A DNA stretch of 5,838 bases from Deltaproteobacteria bacterium (lineage in GTDB: Bacteria; Desulfobacterota; Deferrimicrobia; Deferrimicrobiales; Deferrimicrobiaceae): assembly GCA_025357175.1 (NCBI GenBank), contig JANXPS010000244.1:1-5838 (forward strand), written 5' to 3'. A program made the position numbers and the translations under genes. The notes beneath the pieces were generated by a model. It worked only from the letters and a program-made list of their open reading frames with translations. It was not told the DNA's origin and did not search any database. Of the stretch, positions 1 through 4,614 are shown one piece after another. How positions within the stretch are numbered: the first letter of the stretch is position 1; every line of letters begins with the position of its first letter.

Positions 1-998
1 TAGCGGACGCCGTCGTAGCGCGCCAGGTTCGACGACGCCTCGGCCGGCGCGATGAGGTAGTAGGCGGAGAGCGCATATTCGGTGTGGGGCAGCGATACCT
101 CGACCGGCACGGCGCCCATGGCGAGCAGCGCGTCGAGCGTATTCCCGACCGCGGCGCGAACCTGGGGATCGAGCCCCTCGCCCTCGAAATATTCCTTCGG
201 CAGGCCGATCCGGAGCCCCTTGACGTCGCGCCCGATGGCGGCCGCATAGTCGGGCACGGGCAGGTCGAGCGAGGTCGAGTCGCGGCGGTCGTGCCCCGCC
301 GCGATGCCGAGCATCAGCGCCGCGTCGGCGACCGAACGGGTGACCGGCCCGCCCTGGTCGAGCGAAGAGGCGAACGCGATCATGCCGTAACGCGAAACGC
401 GTCCGTAGGTCGGCTTGAGCCCCACGACGCCGCACAACGACGCCGGCTGCCGGATCGAGCCGCCCGTGTCGGTTCCCATCGCGGCGAAGCAGAGCCCCGC
501 GGCCACGGCCGCCGCCGTGCCGCCCGAGGAGCCGCCGGGAATGCGCGAGCGATCCCACGGGTTGAGCGTCTTGCCGAAGAAGGAGCTCTCGGTGGAGGAG
601 CCCATCGCGAACTCGTCCATGTTCTGCTTGCCCAGGAGCACCGCCCCCGCGCCCATCACCCTCTCGGTGACGCCGGCGTCGTAGGGCGGGATGAAATTGT
701 GGAGTATCCGGCTCCCGCAGGTCGTCCGGATTCCCTTCGTACAGAAGATGTCCTTCAGGCCCACGGGCACGCCGTGGAGGGGACCGCCGGATTCGCCCCG
801 CGCCTGCCTCTCGTCGCACGCCAGCGCCTGCGCCATGGCGGCCTCGGGCAGGACGGTCACGTACGCGTTGACCGTGGGATTGATCGCCGCGATCCGGTCG
901 AGCATCGCGGCCGTCAGCTCCCGGGAGGAGATCGCGCCGGAGCGGATCTTTTCGGCCGCCTCGATAAGCATCCATTCGTGAACGGGAATCGTGGACAT
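1..998 (-). CDS. gatA: GatA, glutamyl-tRNA(Gln)/aspartyl-tRNA(Asn) amidotransferase subunit A (partial, C-terminus off the left edge)
   Basis: This is the amidase subunit of cytoplasmic GatCAB. It releases ammonia from glutamine so that Glu-tRNA(Gln) or Asp-tRNA(Asn) can be converted to the amide form. About 332 residues are visible of a family length near 485. The amidase-signature Ser-cisSer-Lys triad is intact: K82 in VGLKD, cis-Ser S157 in PGGSSGG, and nucleophile S181 in GTDTGGS. Their spacing matches the family pattern (K79/S154/S178 in the S. aureus enzyme). The late motif PAEASSNLARYDGVR lies at the edge. The start at 998 (ATG, MSTIPVHEW) follows an AGGGAG Shine-Dalgarno that overlaps the gatC stop, with a 6-base spacer. 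The gene is downstream of gatC in one operon, and gatB probably follows outside the window (inference). No frameshift is seen. The family call is near certain; whether Gln, Asn or both are made cannot be told from here. Confidence 0.97.
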   Translation of the reverse strand, partial: MSTIPVHEWMLIEAAEKIRSGAISSRELTAAMLDRIAAINPTVNAYVTVLPEAAMAQALACDERQARGESGGPLHGVPVGLKDIFCTKGIRTTCGSRILHNFIPPYDAGVTERVMGAGAVLLGKQNMDEFAMGSSTESSFFGKTLNPWDRSRIPGGSSGGTAAAVAAGLCFAAMGTDTGGSIRQPASLCGVVGLKPTYGRVSRYGMIAFASSLDQGGPVTRSVADAALMLGIAAGHDRRDSTSLDLPVPDYAAAIGRDVKGLRIGLPKEYFEGEGLDPQVRAAVGNTLDALLAMGAVPVEVSLPHTEYALSAYYLIAPAEASSNLARYDGVR

Positions 999-1004
999 GT
1001 TGGA

Positions 1005-1010
1005 CTCCCT
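1005..1010 (-). promoter_or_regulatory. gatA ribosome binding site overlapping the gatC stop
   Basis: AGGGAG on the minus strand lies 6 bases before the gatA ATG and shares bases with the gatC TAG stop. It fixes the gatA start and suggests translational coupling of the two subunits, which are needed in equal amounts. Confidence 0.75.
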
Positions 1011-1299
1011 AATCTTCGATGATGCGGGGAACGCGGAACGCGTCGCCATCGCGGTCGGGCGCGTTGGCGAGCAACGCCTCGCGGTCCGGGAAGGGGACGG
1101 CAACATCCTCGCGGAACGGCGTCCCCGTCTCGACCGCGTGCGAGGTTGGAATCACGCCCGAGGTGTCGAGCCGGTCGAGCTGCTTCACATAGTCGAGAAG
1201 CTGGCCGAGCTGCCCGCCGAGCGTGTCGAGCTCGCCGTCTGAAAGCGCAAGACGCGCAAGACGCGCCACCTGCCGGACCTCGTCCGTCGAGATCGCCAT
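1009..1299 (-). CDS. gatC: GatC, amidotransferase subunit C
   Basis: This 96-residue protein is the small structural subunit that wraps around the GatA-GatB interface and stabilises the tRNA-dependent amidotransferase. It shows the usual family marks in order: VARLARLALSDGEL near residues 12-25, QLLDYVKQLDRLDT near 34-47, GVIPTSH, FREDV, and the C-terminal NAP...F.VPRIIE. The length is normal for the family. I chose the ATG at 1297-1299 (MAISTDEVRQ) because conserved similarity begins there. A longer in-frame start at 1377 would add 26 residues that do not look like GatC, and it would lie upstream of the candidate promoter's transcription start. The ribosome site is weak (GGGGG about 8 bases upstream). 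The gene is first in the gatC-gatA operon, and its stop is 10 bases before the gatA start. Confidence 0.95.
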   Translation of the reverse strand: MAISTDEVRQVARLARLALSDGELDTLGGQLGQLLDYVKQLDRLDTSGVIPTSHAVETGTPFREDVAVPFPDREALLANAPDRDGDAFRVPRIIED

Positions 1300-1348
1300 C
1301 GCGAAAACCCCCGTTGAAAGTGCTCCGATAACATGATGAAAGTTCCTC

Positions 1349-1377
1349 AATTTACCACAGCGGCGCGGAGCGGGCAA
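1349..1377 (-). promoter_or_regulatory. Candidate sigma70-type promoter for gatCA
   Basis: On the minus strand TTGCCC (1372-1377, 4 of 6 to the -35 consensus) is separated by exactly 17 bases from TAAATT (1349-1354, 4 of 6 to the -10 consensus). Transcription would start near 1342, giving a leader of about 43 bases before gatC. The match is modest but the spacing is ideal, and it sits in a locally AT-richer stretch between divergent genes. Confidence 0.4.
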
Positions 1378-1380
1378 AAG

Positions 1381-1403
1381 ACGGATGCGCGACGGGCATC
1401 CGT
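1381..1403. repeat. Perfect 8-bp inverted repeat in the gatC/rlmL intergenic region
   Basis: ACGGATGC (1381-1388) and GCATCCGT (1396-1403) are exact reverse complements around a 7-base centre. The repeat lies just upstream of the proposed gatCA -35 and 34 bases before the rlmL-like start. It could be a protein-binding dyad serving either divergent gene, or a hairpin in the rlmL leader. No T-run follows it, so it is not a typical intrinsic terminator. Confidence 0.5.
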
Positions 1404-1436
1404 GTCAAACGCATCCTGGTCGAGGTATGATGGGGC

Positions 1437-2603
1437 ATGGAAAAAATTAGGTATTTCGCAACGACGAGCAAGGGGCTGGAAGAGACGCTGGCGGCGGAGA
1501 TCGTCGCCATCGGGGGCGAAGGGATTTCCGCCGTCACGGGGGGCGTTTCCTTTTCGGGCGACGCCGCGCTCGGCATGCGCGCAAACCTTTGGCTGCGCAC
1601 CGCCAACCGGGTCCTGCGCCACCTCTCCGACTTTTTCGCCCCGACGCCCGAGGCGCTCTACGACGGCGTGAAGGCGATCCGCTGGCCCGAACTTTTCGCG
1701 GTGACGCGCACCATCGCCGTCGACGCCACCGTGCGCGACTCCGGAATCACGCACTCGCACTTCGCGGCTCAAAAGGCCAAGGACGCGGTCGTCGACGCAT
1801 TCCGCGAGGCGTGCGGCTCCCGACCCGACGTCGACCGGCTGGCGGCACAGGTCCGGATCAACCTCCGCATCGTCCGGGACGAAGCCACCCTGTCGCTCGA
1901 CCTGTCGGGCGAAAGCCTCAATCGGCGGGGCTATCGCACCGACCCTGCCGCCGCCTCCCTGAGGGAGACGCTGGCCGCGGGAATCCTCCTGCTGGCCGAA
2001 TACGGCGGCGAACGACCGCTCATCGACCCTGCGTGCGGGGCGGGAACCATCCCGATCGAGGCCGCGCTGATCGCCTCGAACACCGCGCCGGGCCTGCTCC
2101 GCGACGACTTCGGCTTCAAGAACCTGCACGACTTCGATCCGAAGCGGTGGACGCGCCTGGTCGCGGAGGCCGGCGACGCGGTGCAGCCACGCAGGATGGC
2201 CCCGATCTCCGGCTACGACATCTCGCCGGTTTCGCTCAACGACGCCCGCCGGAACGCGCACAACGTCGGCTTTTCCGACCGGATATCCTTCTCGGTCCGC
2301 GACGTCTCGGCGCTGGCCCCCGAGGGAGTTCCCGGACTCATCGTCTGCAACCCTCCGTACGGGGTGCGGCTCAAAGGGGGCGACGCCGGCATCGAGCCGT
2401 TCTACGCGGGACTCGGAAAGGCGCTCAAGGACCATTGCGGCGGCTGGACCGCCTGGATCCTGTCGGGCAACGCCGACGCGACCCGCGCGCTGAAGCTCAA
2501 GACATCCCACCGCATTCCGATCATGAACGGGCCGATCGACTGCCGATTCCTGCGGTACGACCTGCGGCCCAACGCTTCGGAAGGAAAGACACAGGCGCGA
2601 TGA
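1437..2603 (+). CDS. rlmL: RlmL-like THUMP-domain class I SAM-dependent RNA methyltransferase (probable 23S rRNA guanine-N2 methyltransferase)
   Basis: This 388-residue protein belongs to the RlmL/YpsC family, which makes N2-methylguanosine at the position equivalent to G2445 of 23S rRNA in E. coli. An N-terminal ferredoxin-like plus THUMP region spans roughly residues 4-160 and includes the family marks SLDLSGESLNRRGYR. The Rossmann methyltransferase domain follows: SAM-binding loop DPACGAGTIPIEAA at 197-210, acidic motif II in GYDIS at 259-263 with D261, and catalytic NPPYG at 305-309. In E. coli the family is fused to a second methyltransferase (RlmK); here only the RlmL half is present, as in YpsC-type proteins. 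The ATG at 1437 has a GAGGT 10 bases upstream. The stop overlaps the next start by four bases. It is divergent from gatC. The family is clear, but the exact rRNA target is inferred, and archaeal-type tRNA m2G enzymes share the same fold. Confidence 0.9.
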   Translation: MEKIRYFATTSKGLEETLAAEIVAIGGEGISAVTGGVSFSGDAALGMRANLWLRTANRVLRHLSDFFAPTPEALYDGVKAIRWPELFAVTRTIAVDATVRDSGITHSHFAAQKAKDAVVDAFREACGSRPDVDRLAAQVRINLRIVRDEATLSLDLSGESLNRRGYRTDPAAASLRETLAAGILLLAEYGGERPLIDPACGAGTIPIEAALIASNTAPGLLRDDFGFKNLHDFDPKRWTRLVAEAGDAVQPRRMAPISGYDISPVSLNDARRNAHNVGFSDRISFSVRDVSALAPEGVPGLIVCNPPYGVRLKGGDAGIEPFYAGLGKALKDHCGGWTAWILSGNADATRALKLKTSHRIPIMNGPIDCRFLRYDLRPNASEGKTQAR

Positions 2604-3082
2604 TTCCCGGAATCGGAAATCCCGGAAAAGGGTACGAGCTGCGCCCGATCGGCGTGGTCCGGTCGCCGCTCAAGAGCCTCTCGAGCGCGCCGTCCCAGGA
2701 AGTCCTGTCGAACGTCGTGGCCGAGGTCGTCGTCGACCCGTCGGTCGCGGCGGGGCTGAAGGGGATGATCGAGCGGGTCCACCCGATCTGGGTCGCATCG
2801 CTTCCCGACGGACAGCACCGCAGGCGGGCGAAAATCATCATCCTGTGCTGGCTTCACGAGGCGCACCGGGGGCAGCTGCTCGTCCACCCGAGGGGCGACA
2901 CGTCCCGCCCGATGCGAGGCGTCTTCGCGACCCGGTCGCCGCACAGGCCCAACCCGATTTCGCTGCACACGGTGATCCTGCTGGAAGTGAAGGGGAACGT
3001 GCTGCGCGTCCAGGGGCTTGACGCGATCGACGGGACGCCCGTCGTCGACATCAAGCCGCACGCCCCGGAGCTCGACGATTAG
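2600..3082 (+). CDS. trmO: TrmO/TsaA-like tRNA (t6A37) N6-methyltransferase, short form with an internal insertion
   Basis: This 160-residue protein is of the TrmO (TsaA, YaeB) beta-barrel family, which uses SAM to N6-methylate t6A at position 37 of threonine tRNA. The family marks are RPIGVVRSP at residues 15-23, IIILCWLHEA at 80-89, VHPRGD at 95-100, GVFATRSPHRPNPIS at 107-121, and GLDAIDGTPVVDIKP at 139-153. It resembles the stand-alone domain without the C-terminal extension of the E. coli protein. Two oddities stand out. RPNPIG is the usual motif, but here G is replaced by S121. Also, about 15 extra residues (roughly 60-78, with an HRRR cluster) separate the GLKGMIE segment from the IIILCWLHEA strand. 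The reading frame stays open throughout and the alternative frames do not restore a family match, so this is not a simple frameshift. The start at 2600 overlaps the preceding TGA (ATGA), implying translational coupling; AAGGA lies 14 bases upstream. Confidence 0.85.
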   Translation: MIPGIGNPGKGYELRPIGVVRSPLKSLSSAPSQEVLSNVVAEVVVDPSVAAGLKGMIERVHPIWVASLPDGQHRRRAKIIILCWLHEAHRGQLLVHPRGDTSRPMRGVFATRSPHRPNPISLHTVILLEVKGNVLRVQGLDAIDGTPVVDIKPHAPELDD

Positions 3083-3098
3083 GCCGGCGGAATCGTTG
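3073..3098. terminator. Weak hairpin at the convergent trmO / anti-sigma junction
   Basis: CGACGATT (3073-3080) can pair with AATCGTTG (3091-3098) in eight pairs, one of them G-U, around a GC-rich 10-base loop. It overlaps the trmO stop and fills most of the 27 bases between the two convergent stops. Neither strand has a T-run after it, so it is at best a weak or Rho-assisted bidirectional terminator. Confidence 0.25.
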
Positions 3099-3109
3099 CG
3101 GGGACGAAA

Positions 3110-3604
3110 CTAGTCGCCGAAGGGGTCTTCTCCGGGGGGCAGTTCCTCGGCCAGGTCGGCCAGATGGTCGACGACCTCGGGCGGGATCGTCGCGGGCGCA
3201 ACGGAACCGGGCTTCAGGTAGGGTGCGCACTGCGCGCAATGACGCGCATGGTGGGCGGCCACCTCGGTCATCGCCGGGGGAAGGTCGCCCGAGGCGAAGA
3301 GACCGACCAGTTGCCGGGCGAACTGCTGCCGTTCCTCGATCGTGCAGGTCGTGTACCGTTCGATGTCGGCCCTGTGCTCGCGCGCCTTCTGGGCGACGAA
3401 CGCCTTGAGCTGCTCGCGCACCTCGTCGGGAATCTCCTCGCACCGGATCGACCGGCACAGGATGCGCGTCTTGTCGTAGGTTTTAAGGAAACTGGTGCAG
3501 ACGTCGCACAGCTTGATGTGCTCGCCCAGCTCGTCGCGAAGATGGGGCTCCATCGATCCGTCGAAATAATCGCCGAGCAGGTACACGAGCTCTTTGCAGT
3601 TCAT
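3110..3604 (-). CDS. Soluble zinc-finger anti-sigma factor with two ZAS-like units
   Basis: This 164-residue cytoplasmic protein presumably binds and inhibits the sigma factor encoded just upstream. The N-terminus has the zinc-binding anti-sigma (ZAS, zf-HC2) pattern: C3, then H29-x3-C33-x2-C36, preceded by a helix LVYLLGDYFDG. A second unit at residues 99-131 has H119-x3-C123-x2-C126 and aligns with residues 9-41 without gaps, with nine identities (L, G, G, P, H, C, C, L, K). The second unit has no Cys aligned to C3; C87 is the nearest candidate fourth ligand. C50 and C55 bring the total to eight cysteines. There is no hydrophobic stretch long enough to span a membrane, unlike RseA-type anti-sigmas, so it probably senses something in the cytoplasm (redox or metal, inference). 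The C-terminus is acidic and proline-rich. GGAG lies 6 bases before the ATG, inside the end of the sigma gene, and the two genes are 3 bases apart. Confidence 0.85.
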   Translation of the reverse strand: MNCKELVYLLGDYFDGSMEPHLRDELGEHIKLCDVCTSFLKTYDKTRILCRSIRCEEIPDEVREQLKAFVAQKAREHRADIERYTTCTIEERQQFARQLVGLFASGDLPPAMTEVAAHHARHCAQCAPYLKPGSVAPATIPPEVVDHLADLAEELPPGEDPFGD

Positions 3605-3607
3605 CGG

Positions 3608-4213
3608 CTACTCCACCTTCCCCTGCGTCATGTAGCGGGTCAGGCGCTCCCGCAGGTAAAGCCGCGCCCGGTGGAGTCGCGACTTCACGGCCGGCACGGA
3701 CAATCCGAGAATCTCGGAGGTCTCCTCGTTCGAAAGACCCTCGACGTCGCTCAGCACGAACACGACGCGATACTTCTCGGAGAGGCTGTCTGTATACCTC
3801 TGGATGATTTCGCCCAGCTCCTTGTTCAGCAGGTTCCGCTCGACTTCCTTGCTCCAGTCGTCGACAAGGCTTGCGTGCATGCCCTCCTCGGTGAATACGG
3901 GCATGAACTCTTCGATCGAGACGGTCTCGTTGCGCCGTTTGCCGCGCAGCCGCATCAGGCAGCTGTTTACGCAGATACGGTATATCCAGGAATAGAGCGC
4001 CGAGTCGCCCTTGAACGTCCCGACCTTTCGAATGACCGTGATGAAAACGTCCTGGGCCACTTCCTGGGCATCGCTGTCGTTCTTGAGGATCGACAGCGCC
4101 AGACTGTAGACCTTCCCGTGGAAGCGATCGAACAGCGCCTCGACCGACTCCTCGGAACCGGCTCTCAGTTCCTCGAGGAGTACGTTGTCGTCCTGCAACC
4201 GCTCGGTTGACAT
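3608..4213 (-). CDS. ECF-family RNA polymerase sigma factor
   Basis: This 201-residue sigma70-family factor has only regions 2 and 4, the ECF layout, and directs RNA polymerase to a stress regulon. Region 2 covers about residues 25-93 with DAQEVAQDVFITV (2.2) and FKGDSALYSWIYRICVNSCL (2.3-2.4). A linker follows at about 94-130. Region 4 covers about 135-190 with the helix-turn-helix LSNEETSEILGLSVPAVKSR and the ending LHRARLYLRERL. Two cysteines (C81, C85) fall in region 2.4. I chose the ATG at 4211-4213 because of the strong purine-rich site just upstream. A longer in-frame start at 4303 adds 30 residues without family character or a good ribosome site. It is followed after 3 bases by its presumed zinc-finger anti-sigma, so the two are probably co-translated and autoregulated. 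The class is certain; the signal and target promoters are unknown. Confidence 0.93.
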   Translation of the reverse strand: MSTERLQDDNVLLEELRAGSEESVEALFDRFHGKVYSLALSILKNDSDAQEVAQDVFITVIRKVGTFKGDSALYSWIYRICVNSCLMRLRGKRRNETVSIEEFMPVFTEEGMHASLVDDWSKEVERNLLNKELGEIIQRYTDSLSEKYRVVFVLSDVEGLSNEETSEILGLSVPAVKSRLHRARLYLRERLTRYMTQGKVE

Positions 4214-4215
4214 TG

Positions 4216-4225
4216 CCTCTCCCTT
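4216..4225 (-). promoter_or_regulatory. Ribosome binding site that decides the sigma factor start
   Basis: AAGGGAGAGG on the minus strand lies directly before CA-ATG, with its GGGAG core 5 bases from the start codon. This supports the start at 4213 over the upstream in-frame ATG at 4303. Confidence 0.7.
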
Positions 4226-4249
4226 ATCTGATTCGGACTGCACCGCCAC

Positions 4250-4263
4250 GGTTTCGAAAAACC
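4250..4263 (-). repeat. Short hairpin with a UUCG loop in the sigma factor leader
   Basis: Read on the minus strand, GGTTT-TTCG-AAACC forms a 5-bp stem closed by a UUCG tetraloop, 37 bases upstream of the sigma start codon. It would be part of the leader RNA if transcription starts near 4300. The stem is short, AU-rich near the loop and could occur by chance. Confidence 0.3.
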
Positions 4264-4278
4264 TCGTCCCGGCGTCAA

Positions 4279-4292
4279 GAATTACACAATTC
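4279..4292. repeat. AT-rich dyad GAATT-N4-AATTC upstream of the sigma gene
   Basis: GAATTACACAATTC is a perfect 5-bp inverted repeat with a 4-base centre, in GC-rich surroundings. On the minus strand it contains TGTAAT (4281-4286), 5 of 6 to the -10 consensus, but no convincing -35 lies at 16-18 bases. It may be an operator or a core promoter element for the sigma operon. Confidence 0.35.
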
Positions 4293-4307
4293 GCCCGATT
4301 CACGCAA

Positions 4308-4333
4308 GGAGACGCGTGTTTTTAAGCAGTTCC
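4308..4333 (-). promoter_or_regulatory. Candidate ECF-type promoter for the sigma/anti-sigma operon
   Basis: On the minus strand GGAACT (4328-4333) resembles the GGAAC -35 element of many ECF sigma factors, and GTCTCC (4308-4313), within CGTCT, resembles an ECF -10. The 14-base spacer is about two bases shorter than in well-studied examples. It would give a leader of roughly 85-90 bases and would fit autoregulation. The assignment is tentative. Confidence 0.25.
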
Positions 4334-4337
4334 CGTC

Positions 4338-4366
4338 TTGGCGGGCGAAGTGGAATACCGTACAAT
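4338..4366 (+). promoter_or_regulatory. Good sigma70-type promoter for the small membrane protein gene
   Basis: TTGGCG (4338-4343, 4 of 6) and TACAAT (4361-4366, 5 of 6) are separated by exactly 17 bases. Transcription would begin near 4372-4374, giving a leader of about 52 bases before the GTG at 4426. This is the best promoter match in the window. Its -35 lies close to the proposed -35 of the divergent sigma promoter (4328-4333), so the two could compete. Confidence 0.55.
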
Positions 4367-4425
4367 CAAGGACAGAGCGCGGCTTGCGGATGATACGCTG
4401 CCGCCGACGGGGGAATCAGGTTACC

Positions 4426-4590
4426 GTGAAGAAAAAACAGGTGCTCGTAACCACGCTGCTGGTCGCGGCGACAGCGACTTTCGTTTTTGCCCTGCTCAAG
4501 CGTCGGCAGGACCAGAAACTCGCTCCGCTTTACGGCCGCCCCAGCGGCGGGGAACGCGACGGGGAAGAACTGCTTTTCATCGGTTCCTGA
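4426..4590 (+). CDS. Small single-span membrane protein, unrecognised
   Basis: I do not recognise a family. The 54-residue product begins MKKKQ (GTG start), has one hydrophobic segment at about residues 6-24 (VLVTTLLVAATATFVFALL), then KRRQDQK, and ends in a Gly/Arg/Glu-rich tail closing EELLFIGS. Basic residues flank both sides of the segment, so topology is ambiguous; it could also be an uncleaved signal anchor. There is no lipobox cysteine. The start is supported by AGGT 4 bases upstream and by a good promoter 60 bases upstream. An ATG at 4390 would add 12 Arg-rich residues but lacks a ribosome site. Much longer in-frame extension back to 4207 overlaps the sigma start and is unlikely. It is divergent from the sigma gene and convergent with pcrA. 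A link to the sigma regulon is possible but not shown. Confidence 0.6.
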   Translation: MKKKQVLVTTLLVAATATFVFALLKRRQDQKLAPLYGRPSGGERDGEELLFIGS

Positions 4591-4597
4591 GAAACCG
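4581..4597. terminator. Weak hairpin at the convergent small gene / pcrA junction
   Basis: CGGTT (4581-4585) and AACCG (4593-4597) form a 5-bp stem with a 7-base loop, overlapping the stop codon of the small gene and lying just past the pcrA stop. There is no T-run on either strand, so termination activity is doubtful. Confidence 0.2.
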
Positions 4598-4614
4598 GGC
4601 CGCAACTTCCTGCC

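Noticed and set aside
84..1022. Long plus-strand open frame of 312 codons over gatA
   Set aside because: It is antisense to a clear GatA reading frame with intact catalytic motifs. Its product is Arg/Gly/His-rich low-complexity sequence typical of a shadow frame in GC-rich DNA.
1300..1377. N-terminal extension of GatC by 26 residues
   Set aside because: Conserved GatC sequence begins at the internal ATG at 1299. The extension would start upstream of the transcription start predicted near 1342.
1426..1431. TATGAT hexamer as a -10 element for the rlmL-like gene
   Set aside because: It is only 5 bases before the start codon, so the transcript would begin at or inside the start codon, and no matching -35 lies upstream.
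1347..2510. Minus-strand open frame of 387 codons over the RlmL-like gene
   Set aside because: It is the antisense shadow of a gene with clear THUMP and methyltransferase motifs. The product is Arg/Asp/Gly-rich and matches no family I know.
1589..2599. Upstream in-frame extension of the TrmO-like gene, giving a 497-residue product
   Set aside because: The extension is the second frame of the RlmL-like gene and reads as Arg/Pro-rich nonsense. The ATG at 2600 begins the recognisable protein.
3164..4210. Plus-strand open frame of 348 codons over the sigma/anti-sigma genes
   Set aside because: It lies antisense to two well-supported genes and has no family motifs of its own.
4214..4303. N-terminal extension of the sigma factor by 30 residues (ATG at 4303)
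   Set aside because: It lacks a good ribosome site and sigma-like sequence, while AAGGGAGAGG sits directly before the ATG at 4213.
4207..4425. Longer form of the small membrane protein starting at 4207
   Set aside because: It would begin inside the sigma gene on the other strand, upstream of the promoter at 4338-4366, and the added residues are Arg/Ser-rich without domain character.
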